Below, piece by piece: positions 1 through 5,447 of a stretch of DNA of 6,433 nucleotides. The position numbers were made by a program, and so were the translations under genes. This DNA comes from an uncultured Oscillospiraceae bacterium (GTDB lineage: Bacteria > Bacillota > Clostridia > Oscillospirales > Oscillospiraceae). The DNA lies in assembly GCA_934572355.1 (NCBI GenBank), contig CAKTKV010000091.1, positions 1 through 6,433 of the forward strand, given 5' to 3'. Numbering within the stretch: position 1 is the first letter of the stretch; each line of letters starts with the position of its first letter. The notes under the pieces were generated by a model. It was not told the DNA's origin, ran no database searches, and worked only from the letters and a program-made list of their open reading frames with translations.

Positions 1-353
1 TGCCAGAGCAGGTCGGCGTGACGGCCAAGGGCGGCACGATGCGTCTGGGCAAGTATCCCTGCATGCTCGAGGAGGGCTCGCTCTCCCGCGCGCTTTACGA
101 TGCGCCGGAGGTCTGGGAGCGCCACCGCCACCGCTACGAGTTCAACAACGACTTCCGCTGCGACTTCACGGACGCGGGCATGCGCCTTGCCGGTCTTTCT
201 CCGGACGGCACGCTCGTGGAGATCGTGGAATCCATGAGCCACCCCTGGTTCGTCGGCGCGCAGTTCCATCCCGAATTCAAGAGCCGCCCGAATAAGCCGC
301 ACCCCCTGTTCCGCGGCTTTGTCGCAGCAGCGCTCGAGCGCGCGGTCTTATGA
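1..353 (+). CDS. pyrG: CTP synthase, C-terminal part (5' end outside window)
   Basis: This is the end of CTP synthase, which aminates UTP to CTP using ATP and ammonia from glutamine, the last step of de novo pyrimidine synthesis in the cytoplasm. The reading frame is open from base 3 and ends at TGA 351-353. Only the end of the C-terminal class-I glutamine amidotransferase domain is present. Recognisable family blocks are PEQ followed by [11 protein letters not shown], then [12 protein letters not shown], then [10 protein letters not shown] and a closing HPLFRGF. In QFHPE the His (codon 267-269) and Glu (codon 273-275) are the expected partners of the upstream catalytic Cys, which lies outside the window. 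A GTG at 18 is internal and not a start, because the family sequence continues upstream of it. The stop codon overlaps the terminator hairpin, so the gene ends its transcript. Identification is near certain; total length cannot be judged. Confidence 0.96.
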   Translation, partial: PEQVGVTAKGGTMRLGKYPCMLEEGSLSRALYDAPEVWERHRHRYEFNNDFRCDFTDAGMRLAGLSPDGTLVEIVESMSHPWFVGAQFHPEFKSRPNKPHPLFRGFVAAALERAVL

Positions 354-374
354 CCGCGCGCCCTTTTTATTTTT
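338..374 (+). terminator. Rho-independent terminator of pyrG
   Basis: A perfect 10-bp GC-rich stem (338-347 with 352-361) closes a 4-base loop (348-351) and is followed by TTTTTATTTTT at 364-374. The left arm lies in the last pyrG codons and the TGA stop (351-353) spans the loop and the start of the right arm. It should separate pyrG from guaA transcription. Confidence 0.9.
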
Positions 375-384
375 GCAATACCGC

Positions 385-413
385 TGGTAAAATGTCAAAA
401 GCTATGATATGAT
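385..413 (+). promoter_or_regulatory. Candidate guaA promoter (extended -10 elements)
   Basis: Two extended -10-like elements lie here: TGG then TAAAAT (385-393), and TGA then TATGAT (405-413). The second has only a weak -35 (TGGTAA, 385-390) at 17-bp spacing. Because a terminator lies just upstream, guaA needs its own promoter in this short gap, which raises the likelihood. Which -10 is used cannot be decided by eye. The leader of at most about 50 bases is too short for a purine riboswitch, and no riboswitch core is visible. Confidence 0.45.
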
Positions 414-453
414 GCTCTTACCATATTACCGGATACGGCAGGAGAACTGAAAC

Positions 454-1995
454 ATGAATCATCAAACCATCATCGTACTGGATTTCGGCGGTCAGTATAA
501 CCAGCTGATCGCCCGCCGCGTGCGTGAATGCGGCGTTTACTGCGAGGTCAAGCCCTACACGACCCCGCTTGCGGACCTGCTCGCGATGAAGCCCATCGGC
601 TTCATCTTCACCGGCGGGCCGAACAGCGTCTACCTTGAGGACGCGCCCCACGTCGATCCCGCGCTCTTCGACGCAGGCGTGCCGGTGCTCGGCATCTGCT
701 ACGGCTGCCAGCTCATCGCGCACCATCTCGGCGGCAAGGTCGTGGCCGCGAACGACGCCACCGCGCGCGAATACGGCAAGACCGACACGTTCTTCGACAC
801 AAACTGCAAGCTCTTCAAGGGTCTTCCCGAAAAGAGCGTCACCTGGATGAGCCACGGCGACTATATGGAAAAGGTGCCCGAGGGCTTCTCTCTCGTCGCG
901 CATTCCGACGCCTGCCCCAACGTCGCCATCTGCGACGAGAAGCGCGGCTTCTACGGCGTGCAGTACCATCCCGAGGTCAACCACACCGAGTACGGCAAGG
1001 CCATGATCCGCAACTTCCTCTACGAGGTCTGCGGCGCGAAGGGCGACTGGACGATGGGCGACTATAAAAATACCGCCATCGCCGCCGTGCGCGAAAAGGT
1101 CGGTGCCGGCCGCGTGCTGCTGGCGCTCTCCGGCGGCGTGGATTCGTCCGTCGTGGCGGCGCTGCTGGCGGAGGCCGTCGGCCCGCAGCTCACCTGCGTC
1201 TTTGTCGATCACGGTCTCATGCGCCTCAACGAGGGCGACGAGGTCGAAGCCGCATTCAAAAAGTGGGACATCAACTTTGTCCGCGTGAACGCCGAGGGCC
1301 GCTTCCTTGCCAAGCTCGCGGGCATTTCCGACCCCGAGCGCAAGCGCAAGATCATCGGCGAGGAGTTCATCCGCGTGTTCGAGGAAGAGTCGAAGAAGAT
1401 CGGCGCGGTCGATTTCCTCGCGCAGGGCACGATCTATCCCGATGTGATCGAATCGGGTCTCGGCAACGCCGCGGTCATCAAGAGCCACCACAACGTCGGC
1501 GGTCTGCCCGACTATGTCGATTTCAAGGAGATCATCGAGCCGCTGCGCATGCTCTTCAAGGACGAGGTACGCCAGCTCGGGCGTGAGCTCGGCCTGCCGG
1601 AGTATCTGGTCATGCGCCAGCCTTTCCCCGGCCCCGGTCTCGGCATCCGCGTCATCGGCGCTCTGACCAAGGAGAAGCTCGACATGCTGCGCGAGGCCGA
1701 CTTCATCTTCCGCGAAGAGATCGCCAAGGCCGGTCTTGAGCGTGAGCTGAGCCAGTACTTCGCAGCGCTGACGAATATGCGCTCCGTCGGCGTCATGGGC
1801 GACGGCCGCACTTATGATTACGCGATCGCCCTGCGCGCTGTCAGCACCTCCGACTTTATGACCGCCGATTGGGTACGCCTGCCCTATGACGTGCTCGACC
1901 GCGTCTCCGTGCGCATCGTAAACGAGGTCGCCGGTATCAACCGCGTGCTCTACGACGTGACCTCCAAACCCCCCGCAACGATAGAATTTGAATAA
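454..1995 (+). CDS. guaA: GMP synthase (glutamine-hydrolysing)
   Basis: GuaA converts XMP to GMP with ATP and glutamine, the last step of guanine nucleotide synthesis, as a cytoplasmic dimer. The 513 residues match the family's usual length (about 510-525). The N-terminal glutamine amidotransferase domain (about 5-190) starts with [15 protein letters not shown] and carries the nucleophile Cys82 in GICYGCQ, with His172 and Glu174 in YHPE completing the triad. The ATP pyrophosphatase domain follows, with the P-loop SGGVDSS at 226-232 and the [11 protein letters not shown] block. The C-terminal dimerisation/XMP-binding part begins near QPFPGPGLG (389-397) and ends in the hallmark [14 protein letters not shown] at 440-444, nine bases before ATG 454, fixes the start. 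Met is usual at the position of Cys85 in the nucleophile motif, a minor change. Isoleucine is almost always ATC, suggesting high expression. The gene is intact and stands alone between two terminators. Confidence 0.98.
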   Translation: MNHQTIIVLDFGGQYNQLIARRVRECGVYCEVKPYTTPLADLLAMKPIGFIFTGGPNSVYLEDAPHVDPALFDAGVPVLGICYGCQLIAHHLGGKVVAANDATAREYGKTDTFFDTNCKLFKGLPEKSVTWMSHGDYMEKVPEGFSLVAHSDACPNVAICDEKRGFYGVQYHPEVNHTEYGKAMIRNFLYEVCGAKGDWTMGDYKNTAIAAVREKVGAGRVLLALSGGVDSSVVAALLAEAVGPQLTCVFVDHGLMRLNEGDEVEAAFKKWDINFVRVNAEGRFLAKLAGISDPERKRKIIGEEFIRVFEEESKKIGAVDFLAQGTIYPDVIESGLGNAAVIKSHHNVGGLPDYVDFKEIIEPLRMLFKDEVRQLGRELGLPEYLVMRQPFPGPGLGIRVIGALTKEKLDMLREADFIFREEIAKAGLERELSQYFAALTNMRSVGVMGDGRTYDYAIALRAVSTSDFMTADWVRLPYDVLDRVSVRIVNEVAGINRVLYDVTSKPPATIEFE

Positions 1996-2000
1996 TCGCC

Positions 2001-2050
2001 AGCCCGCCCGCGTCAGCATAAATGCCAGCGCGGGCGGGCTTATTATATCC
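2001..2050. terminator. Hairpin between convergent genes, probable bidirectional terminator
   Basis: A perfect 12-bp stem, AGCCCGCCCGCG (2001-2012) with its complement at 2029-2040, encloses a 16-base loop that itself holds a small GCA/TGC hairpin (2016-2025). On the + strand it starts six bases after the guaA stop and is followed by TATTATAT, a poor U tract. On the minus strand it lies 35 bases past the hydrolase-like gene's stop and is followed by GGCGATTATTC, also U-poor. Position and stem strength favour a shared terminator despite the weak tails. Confidence 0.75.
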
Positions 2051-2074
2051 GTACCTTATAGCTCCCCGATCCCC

Positions 2075-3406
2075 TCACTCCGGATAGGTCGAGGTGATAT
2101 CAAGCGGGATGTAGGTATAGTTCGTATCGTCAGGCTGCTCGCCGTTTCCAAGCACCCAGTCGAGCATGCCCTTGTATATCGCGTCATAGATGATGCCGTA
2201 GTGCCCGTCGTTCTGGCACAGCACTATCGTGACGTCACAGCCGTGGCGCACCATCGTGTGTATAGCGCTCTTGTTCATGCCGATGCCCGCGCCCTCAAAC
2301 AGCAGGAACTCCGTCCCCGCTTTGGCGGTCAGGTCGCACTGCTCAGGAGTCAGCACCTTGTCGGTGTGCGCCCAGTGCGCTCCCGCGTCAAAGGTGAGCA
2401 CGTAGCGCACAGCGATGCCGTAATGCTCATAGAGATATGCCGCGGTGTTCACGGCGGTATAGGCGCCGTTGCTCGCCCCGCAGACGACCATGTCATGCAG
2501 GAAGACGTTATTCTCCAGCGCCGCCTCCTCAAGCGCGCGGTACGCGTCCTCAATGCGGTTTTCCATGTCGTAGAAGCCGTTTGTATACATGTAGAGGATT
2601 ATCGCGTTCGGGGATGTGCCGGCATAAATGTAGTCCTGATAATAGGCGTTTGCCAGTGAGCTGTCATAGCCGCCCGGATAGAAGATCATGCAGCGCGTTT
2701 CGGCGTTGCACTCCTTCGGTACGTATATGAGCCCCAGCCGGTGCCAGTACAGTATGCCGCCTCCGGCCTCCTTCCCGGCGTAGGGTGCGTAGTTTACGCG
2801 CTCGTCCGTGCCCGCCGCCATGCTGACTATGCGGCTCATACAGCGCTTGAGGAGCGCGTCGCTGTCTTTATAGCTGCCGAGGCTGTTCCAGAGCACTATC
2901 GCCTCGTCCATACGGCATTCATAAGTCGCCGCGAGAGCCTGCTGATACAGTCCCTCCCGCGCCTCGCCGCCAAGCTCCTTCGCCCCCGCGTAGTTATTCG
3001 GGAGAGTGGCAATCGCGTCGAGTGCGTCACTATAGCTTCCCGCGTCCGTTAGGGCGCGCGCCTTGAGGAAGCTGCACTCCAGCGCTCTGTCCGCCGCATC
3101 CTTAAAGTTCCCCAGCTCCTCAAAGTCCAGCCGTGCCTCGTCGTATTCTCCGCCTGCGAGCTTCTCCTCCGCTGCTTCGTATGCCTCGAGGTTTATCTCA
3201 TGATCGCAGCGCGCCATGTCCTCGGTGCTGCCGTTCTTTTCGTACCATTCGCGCGCCCCGGCGTAATCCCCGGCAGCAAACAGCTCTTCGGCGTTCTTGG
3301 TGTTATAAAGCTCCACGGCCTTTTTGTACCCGAAAAAGAGCAGCACCGCCGCCAAAAGCGTGAGCGCGCATATAAGCAGTATTTTCTTCGTCTTCGTCTT
3401 TGTCAT
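2075..3406 (-). CDS. Membrane-anchored protein with TPR-like repeats and an alpha/beta-hydrolase domain
   Basis: The 443-residue product has a basic N-terminus (MTKTKTKK), one membrane segment (about 9-26) with no lipobox, and then a large domain expected outside the cell. Residues 38-190 hold about four TPR-like repeats of 35-45 residues. Repeats show the pattern GxYxxAxxxFxxLGxYKDS and often end in Cys (67, 111, 189). Residues 215-425 resemble an alpha/beta hydrolase of esterase type: nucleophile elbow G-A-S-N-G around Ser312, LTFDAG near Asp340, and NDGHYG with His402 before a final helix. The usual Asp after the strand FLLFEG (366-371) is not obvious, so the acid is unsure and the substrate unknown. 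ATG 3406 has GGAGA at 3413-3417 (minus strand), six bases upstream. The gene faces guaA and is divergent from the 27-codon gene. It uses ATA isoleucine codons (for example Ile9 and Ile12), unlike guaA. Reality of the gene is very likely; enzymatic activity is inference. Confidence 0.85.
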   Translation of the reverse strand: MTKTKTKKILLICALTLLAAVLLFFGYKKAVELYNTKNAEELFAAGDYAGAREWYEKNGSTEDMARCDHEINLEAYEAAEEKLAGGEYDEARLDFEELGNFKDAADRALECSFLKARALTDAGSYSDALDAIATLPNNYAGAKELGGEAREGLYQQALAATYECRMDEAIVLWNSLGSYKDSDALLKRCMSRIVSMAAGTDERVNYAPYAGKEAGGGILYWHRLGLIYVPKECNAETRCMIFYPGGYDSSLANAYYQDYIYAGTSPNAIILYMYTNGFYDMENRIEDAYRALEEAALENNVFLHDMVVCGASNGAYTAVNTAAYLYEHYGIAVRYVLTFDAGAHWAHTDKVLTPEQCDLTAKAGTEFLLFEGAGIGMNKSAIHTMVRHGCDVTIVLCQNDGHYGIIYDAIYKGMLDWVLGNGEQPDDTNYTYIPLDITSTYPE

Positions 3407-3422
3407 ATTTTATCTCCATGGC

Positions 3423-3449
3423 TCCCGGAAAATTTTTCAAATCCCGGGA
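3423..3449 (-). repeat. Inverted repeat in the leader of the hydrolase-like gene
   Basis: TCCCGG (3423-3428) and CCGGGA (3444-3449) form a 6-bp dyad around a 15-base A+T-rich centre. Read on the minus strand it lies just upstream of the ribosome binding site (3413-3417), so the mRNA could form a small hairpin there. No U tract follows, which argues against a terminator. It could be an operator, a translational control element or chance. Confidence 0.4.
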
Positions 3450-3470
3450 ACAAAATGCACTGCCCGCCGT

Positions 3471-3476
3471 CTTATA
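3471..3476 (-). promoter_or_regulatory. Possible -10 element for the hydrolase-like gene
   Basis: On the minus strand this reads TATAAG, five of six matches to TATAAT, about 65 bases upstream of ATG 3406. No convincing -35 is found at 16-18 bp spacing, so this is only a tentative call. The rest of the divergent gap (3407-3530) is A+T-rich and shows no clear + strand promoter. Confidence 0.25.
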
Positions 3477-3502
3477 GCCATAAAGCAAAAAATAAAAGAT
3501 AG

Positions 3503-3518
3503 ATCACAAAATATCACA
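3503..3518 (+). repeat. Direct repeat ATCACA, two copies one helical turn apart
   Basis: ATCACA occurs at 3503-3508 and again at 3513-3518, exactly 10 bp apart, separated by AAAT. The second copy touches the Shine-Dalgarno sequence of the 27-codon gene. Spacing of one helical turn is typical of tandem regulator half-sites, but two hexamers in an A+T-rich leader can also arise by chance. Confidence 0.35.
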
Positions 3519-3524
3519 GGAGGG
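3518..3524 (+). promoter_or_regulatory. Strong Shine-Dalgarno sequence of the 27-codon gene
   Basis: AGGAGGG lies seven bases before ATG 3531 and is the best ribosome binding site in the window. It decides the start: the same frame stays open upstream to 3324, but that part overlaps the hydrolase-like gene antisense and has no comparable site. Confidence 0.85.
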
Positions 3525-3530
3525 TATACA

Positions 3531-3614
3531 ATGAAAGATGTTGCTTATAATCCGTCGGCACTGCTCGTCGTAGGCATGCTCATTGCGGCAGCGTATACGC
3601 TGCTGGGTATCTGA
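3531..3614 (+). CDS. 27-residue putative membrane miniprotein
   Basis: The predicted product starts MKDVAYNPSA and continues as one hydrophobic stretch (about residues 10-27) ending in LLGI, so it should be a single-pass membrane peptide with almost no tail. Only Lys2 and Asp3 are charged. I do not recognise a family. The case for a real gene is structural: a near-perfect Shine-Dalgarno sequence at ideal distance, an ATG, a TGA at 3612-3614, and a strong Rho-independent terminator starting 22 bases later, all in a gap between two minus-strand genes. A leader peptide of an attenuator is unlikely because no + strand gene follows until 5448. Alternatives are a type I toxin-like peptide (no antisense RNA gene is evident), a small accessory subunit of a membrane complex, or a small RNA that carries this ORF incidentally. 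Confidence 0.7.
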   Translation: MKDVAYNPSALLVVGMLIAAAYTLLGI

Positions 3615-3636
3615 CAGGAACAATGTATTTTCAAAC

Positions 3637-3674
3637 CAAGGCCGCCCGGTCTCTTCCCGGGCGGCCTTGATTTT
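3637..3674 (+). terminator. Rho-independent terminator after the miniprotein gene
   Basis: A perfect 13-bp stem (3637-3649 with 3657-3669), mostly G+C, closes a 7-base loop and is followed by ATTTTGT. On the minus strand it lies nine bases past the stop of the GT-C-like gene, but the tail there (GGTTTGAAAA) has only a short T run. It clearly suits the + strand and may also block minus-strand transcription. Confidence 0.85.
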
Positions 3675-3677
3675 GTA

Positions 3678-5309
3678 TCATCGCGGCGGCACCTCTCCAT
3701 AGCTCACATAGAACTCTATTATATCGGTCGTCGGATACATAAGCTGCTGAGACGAAGTGCACAGTGTATAATCCCCGATCCTCGTCATTTCGGTGAGCAC
3801 CGCGCCGCCTCCTGCGGCTTCGGTATATGCCGCGTCGACTTCGTCTTTATAGAAGACAAAGAGAGCACGCGAATAGTCCGTCCTGCGATAGATATCTCTT
3901 GTGTTGAGATAAGGTATCGCGTGGAAGATCGTGTCGTTCTCCCAGCAGCCCGCGATGAGCTTTCCGTCGGAATAGGCCGCGGCGCTGGGAGTGAGATAGG
4001 AAATGTTGCCGTACAGCAGCTCATAGCCGTTATCAACGGCGTAGTCGCATATCTGCTCCGGAAGCAGCTTTTCCTCGCTCAAAGCACCGCGCAGATCGTC
4101 CTCGTAGCTGAAATGTATATTTCCGGCAGAGAGCACCAGCAGCGCGATGAGCAGAGCGCAGCGCAGCTTCGGTGCGGCACGCTCAAGAACTATTGCCGCT
4201 GAGAGCGCCAGCAGCGGATAATAGATAAACAGATATATCGCCCGCAGCTTCACCGTTGTACAGAACGAAGCCGCGATCACCGCGAGCAGGCTCACGGCCG
4301 AAATCCACCAATATGCCCCGATGCCCTCGGGCGCAGTCTTGGCGCGGCGTATCAGGATCACCGCCGCAGCTGCCAGCAGCGCCGTAAAAAACACAAACAT
4401 CAGCACAAAAAATCCACCGTTATTTTGGACGCATTCAAGCCCGCTCACAGTACGCGACGCCGCAAGAAAGCGCCAGAGCTTCCCATTGAGCCCTGCTCCG
4501 TCCAGAACGGATGTGTCGGAGTATATGGACATATTCGGTATATCCAGCAGCTTCATCAGCAGCACGCCGCCGATATTGGCCGCGGCAGAGCCGAGCGCGC
4601 GGCAGAGCGGCATGCGCTTACCTGCGGGCCATAGCTTTTCACGCGCGATAAGACGGCGCAGCGCGGAAACGAACTCGACTGCCAGTATTGGCAGGATACT
4701 CACGCAGGTCTGCCGCAGACTCTGCATCCCCGTGCAGAAGGCCAGCACCAGCGAAACCGCCAGTGCCGCCGGGCGCAGCGAAGCGTCTGTCCATGCGCGT
4801 ACATAGTCGCCCGCCAAGAAAAAGAACGTTATTAGATAGCACGCGTAGTAGCTCGCCATAACAAAGAACAGCTGCCCCTCGTCCACCCTGACGGCATGCG
4901 GCATATATACCGCGGCCGCGAGTGCGAGCAGCACCGCGAGCCGCGTGGAGCGGCTCTTTATGTACGGCTTTATCATCCATCCGAGCGAGAGCAGTATCAG
5001 CAGCGACATCAGCGTCGTCGCGAGCGCCATTGCGGTATTCATGCTGCCGGTAAGCCCATAGAAGAACGCCGCGAACACAGGCGTCGCGATAACATAATAC
5101 TGGTTGCCGAAGATATAGTTTTCCGGGAACAGCGTTTTCTGCTCCCACATCAGGCGGGCAATAAGCGTGTCCTCATACATATCGGCATCGCAGAAGCGCG
5201 CGAAGCCCGCGAAGTTCACGACCGCGAACACTGCGAAATATGCCAGCAAAACGATTATTATCGCGATGGAGAACGCTCTCTCCTGCTTTTCATTCAAGGT
5301 ATTGGTCAT
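3678..5309 (-). CDS. Polytopic membrane protein, GT-C-type glycosyltransferase-like
   Basis: The 543-residue product has about 11-12 hydrophobic segments between residues 12 and 397 (for example 12-34, 92-112, 299-321, 332-350, 356-375, 384-397). A soluble domain of about 140 residues follows, probably outside the membrane. Just after the first segment is FCDADMYEDT, with Asp41 and Asp43, then LFPENYIFGNQYYVI. An acidic motif in the first outer loop is a hallmark of GT-C enzymes, which take sugars from polyprenyl-phosphate carriers. Clostridial homologues I recall share a D-x-D-M block here and a similar C-terminal domain. The actual sugar and acceptor are unknown. GGGAG (5317-5321, minus strand) supports ATG 5309. 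No sugar- or lipid-carrier gene lies beside it, and terminators and opposite strands make it a single-gene unit. ATA isoleucine codons are common. Membrane protein: certain; glycosyltransferase: probable only. Confidence 0.8.
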   Translation of the reverse strand: MTNTLNEKQERAFSIAIIIVLLAYFAVFAVVNFAGFARFCDADMYEDTLIARLMWEQKTLFPENYIFGNQYYVIATPVFAAFFYGLTGSMNTAMALATTLMSLLILLSLGWMIKPYIKSRSTRLAVLLALAAAVYMPHAVRVDEGQLFFVMASYYACYLITFFFLAGDYVRAWTDASLRPAALAVSLVLAFCTGMQSLRQTCVSILPILAVEFVSALRRLIAREKLWPAGKRMPLCRALGSAAANIGGVLLMKLLDIPNMSIYSDTSVLDGAGLNGKLWRFLAASRTVSGLECVQNNGGFFVLMFVFFTALLAAAAVILIRRAKTAPEGIGAYWWISAVSLLAVIAASFCTTVKLRAIYLFIYYPLLALSAAIVLERAAPKLRCALLIALLVLSAGNIHFSYEDDLRGALSEEKLLPEQICDYAVDNGYELLYGNISYLTPSAAAYSDGKLIAGCWENDTIFHAIPYLNTRDIYRRTDYSRALFVFYKDEVDAAYTEAAGGGAVLTEMTRIGDYTLCTSSQQLMYPTTDIIEFYVSYGEVPPR

Positions 5310-5338
5310 AGGGAAGCTCCCGAAATTGTACTGTTAAC

Positions 5339-5373
5339 CATATAAGGTTACAACAAATCGGTTCAAAAGTCAA
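5339..5373 (-). promoter_or_regulatory. Candidate promoter of the GT-C-like gene
   Basis: On the minus strand, TTGACT (5368-5373) is 17 bp from TAACCT (5345-5350). Alternatively, TTGAAC (5361-5366) is 16 bp from TATATG (5339-5344). Either would start transcription some 15-30 bases before the ribosome binding site. The dyad TAACC-N6-GGTTA (5335-5350) lies across both possible -10 positions and could be an operator. Confidence 0.5.
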
Positions 5374-5378
5374 TAAAC

Positions 5379-5388
5379 GCCGCGCGGC
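5379..5388. repeat. 10-bp perfect palindrome between divergent promoters
   Basis: GCCGCGCGGC is its own reverse complement. It lies between the -35 elements of the divergent promoters, ending one base before the TTGACA of the ABC-F gene. It could be a shared operator, though short G+C palindromes are common in G+C-rich DNA. Confidence 0.35.
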
Positions 5389-5389
5389 A

Positions 5390-5418
5390 TTGACAGCCCC
5401 GCCGGGAGCGTTTATACT
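5390..5418 (+). promoter_or_regulatory. Strong sigma-A-type promoter of the ABC-F gene
   Basis: A perfect -35, TTGACA (5390-5395), is 17 bp from TATACT (5413-5418, five of six matches). Transcription should start near 5425, giving a leader of only about 23 bases with GGAG at 5437-5440. Such a short leader leaves no room for the attenuator peptides that control antibiotic-induced ABC-F genes, so expression is probably constitutive. Confidence 0.85.
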
Positions 5419-5447
5419 GGGAGCACCAATTTGAACGGAGTTTTTAT

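Noticed and set aside
354..453. A purine riboswitch or other structured leader upstream of guaA.
   Set aside because: Only about 40-50 bases lie between the likely transcription start and the ATG, and no riboswitch core or alternative terminator is visible.
418..2019. A 533-codon open frame on the minus strand opposite guaA.
   Set aside because: It is a shadow of guaA created by strong third-position G+C bias. The product is low in complexity (rich in Asp, Val, Ala, His), resembles no family, and would run through the guaA terminator.
1988..2659. A 223-codon + strand frame beginning in the guaA stop region.
   Set aside because: It begins inside the terminator area and is otherwise antisense to the hydrolase-like gene, with no recognisable domain or ribosome binding site.
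3324..3530. Upstream extension of the 27-codon gene to a 96-residue protein.
   Set aside because: The extension overlaps the start of the hydrolase-like gene antisense, has no good ribosome binding site, and ignores the excellent one at 3518-3524.
3531..3614. A type I toxin-antitoxin pair based on the small hydrophobic peptide.
   Set aside because: No antisense RNA promoter or overlapping complementary RNA with its own terminator can be seen, and the peptide lacks the charged C-terminal tail common in such toxins.
4639..5148. A 169-codon minus-strand frame within the GT-C-like gene.
   Set aside because: It is an alternate frame of the same strand and lacks the membrane segments that make the 543-residue frame coherent.
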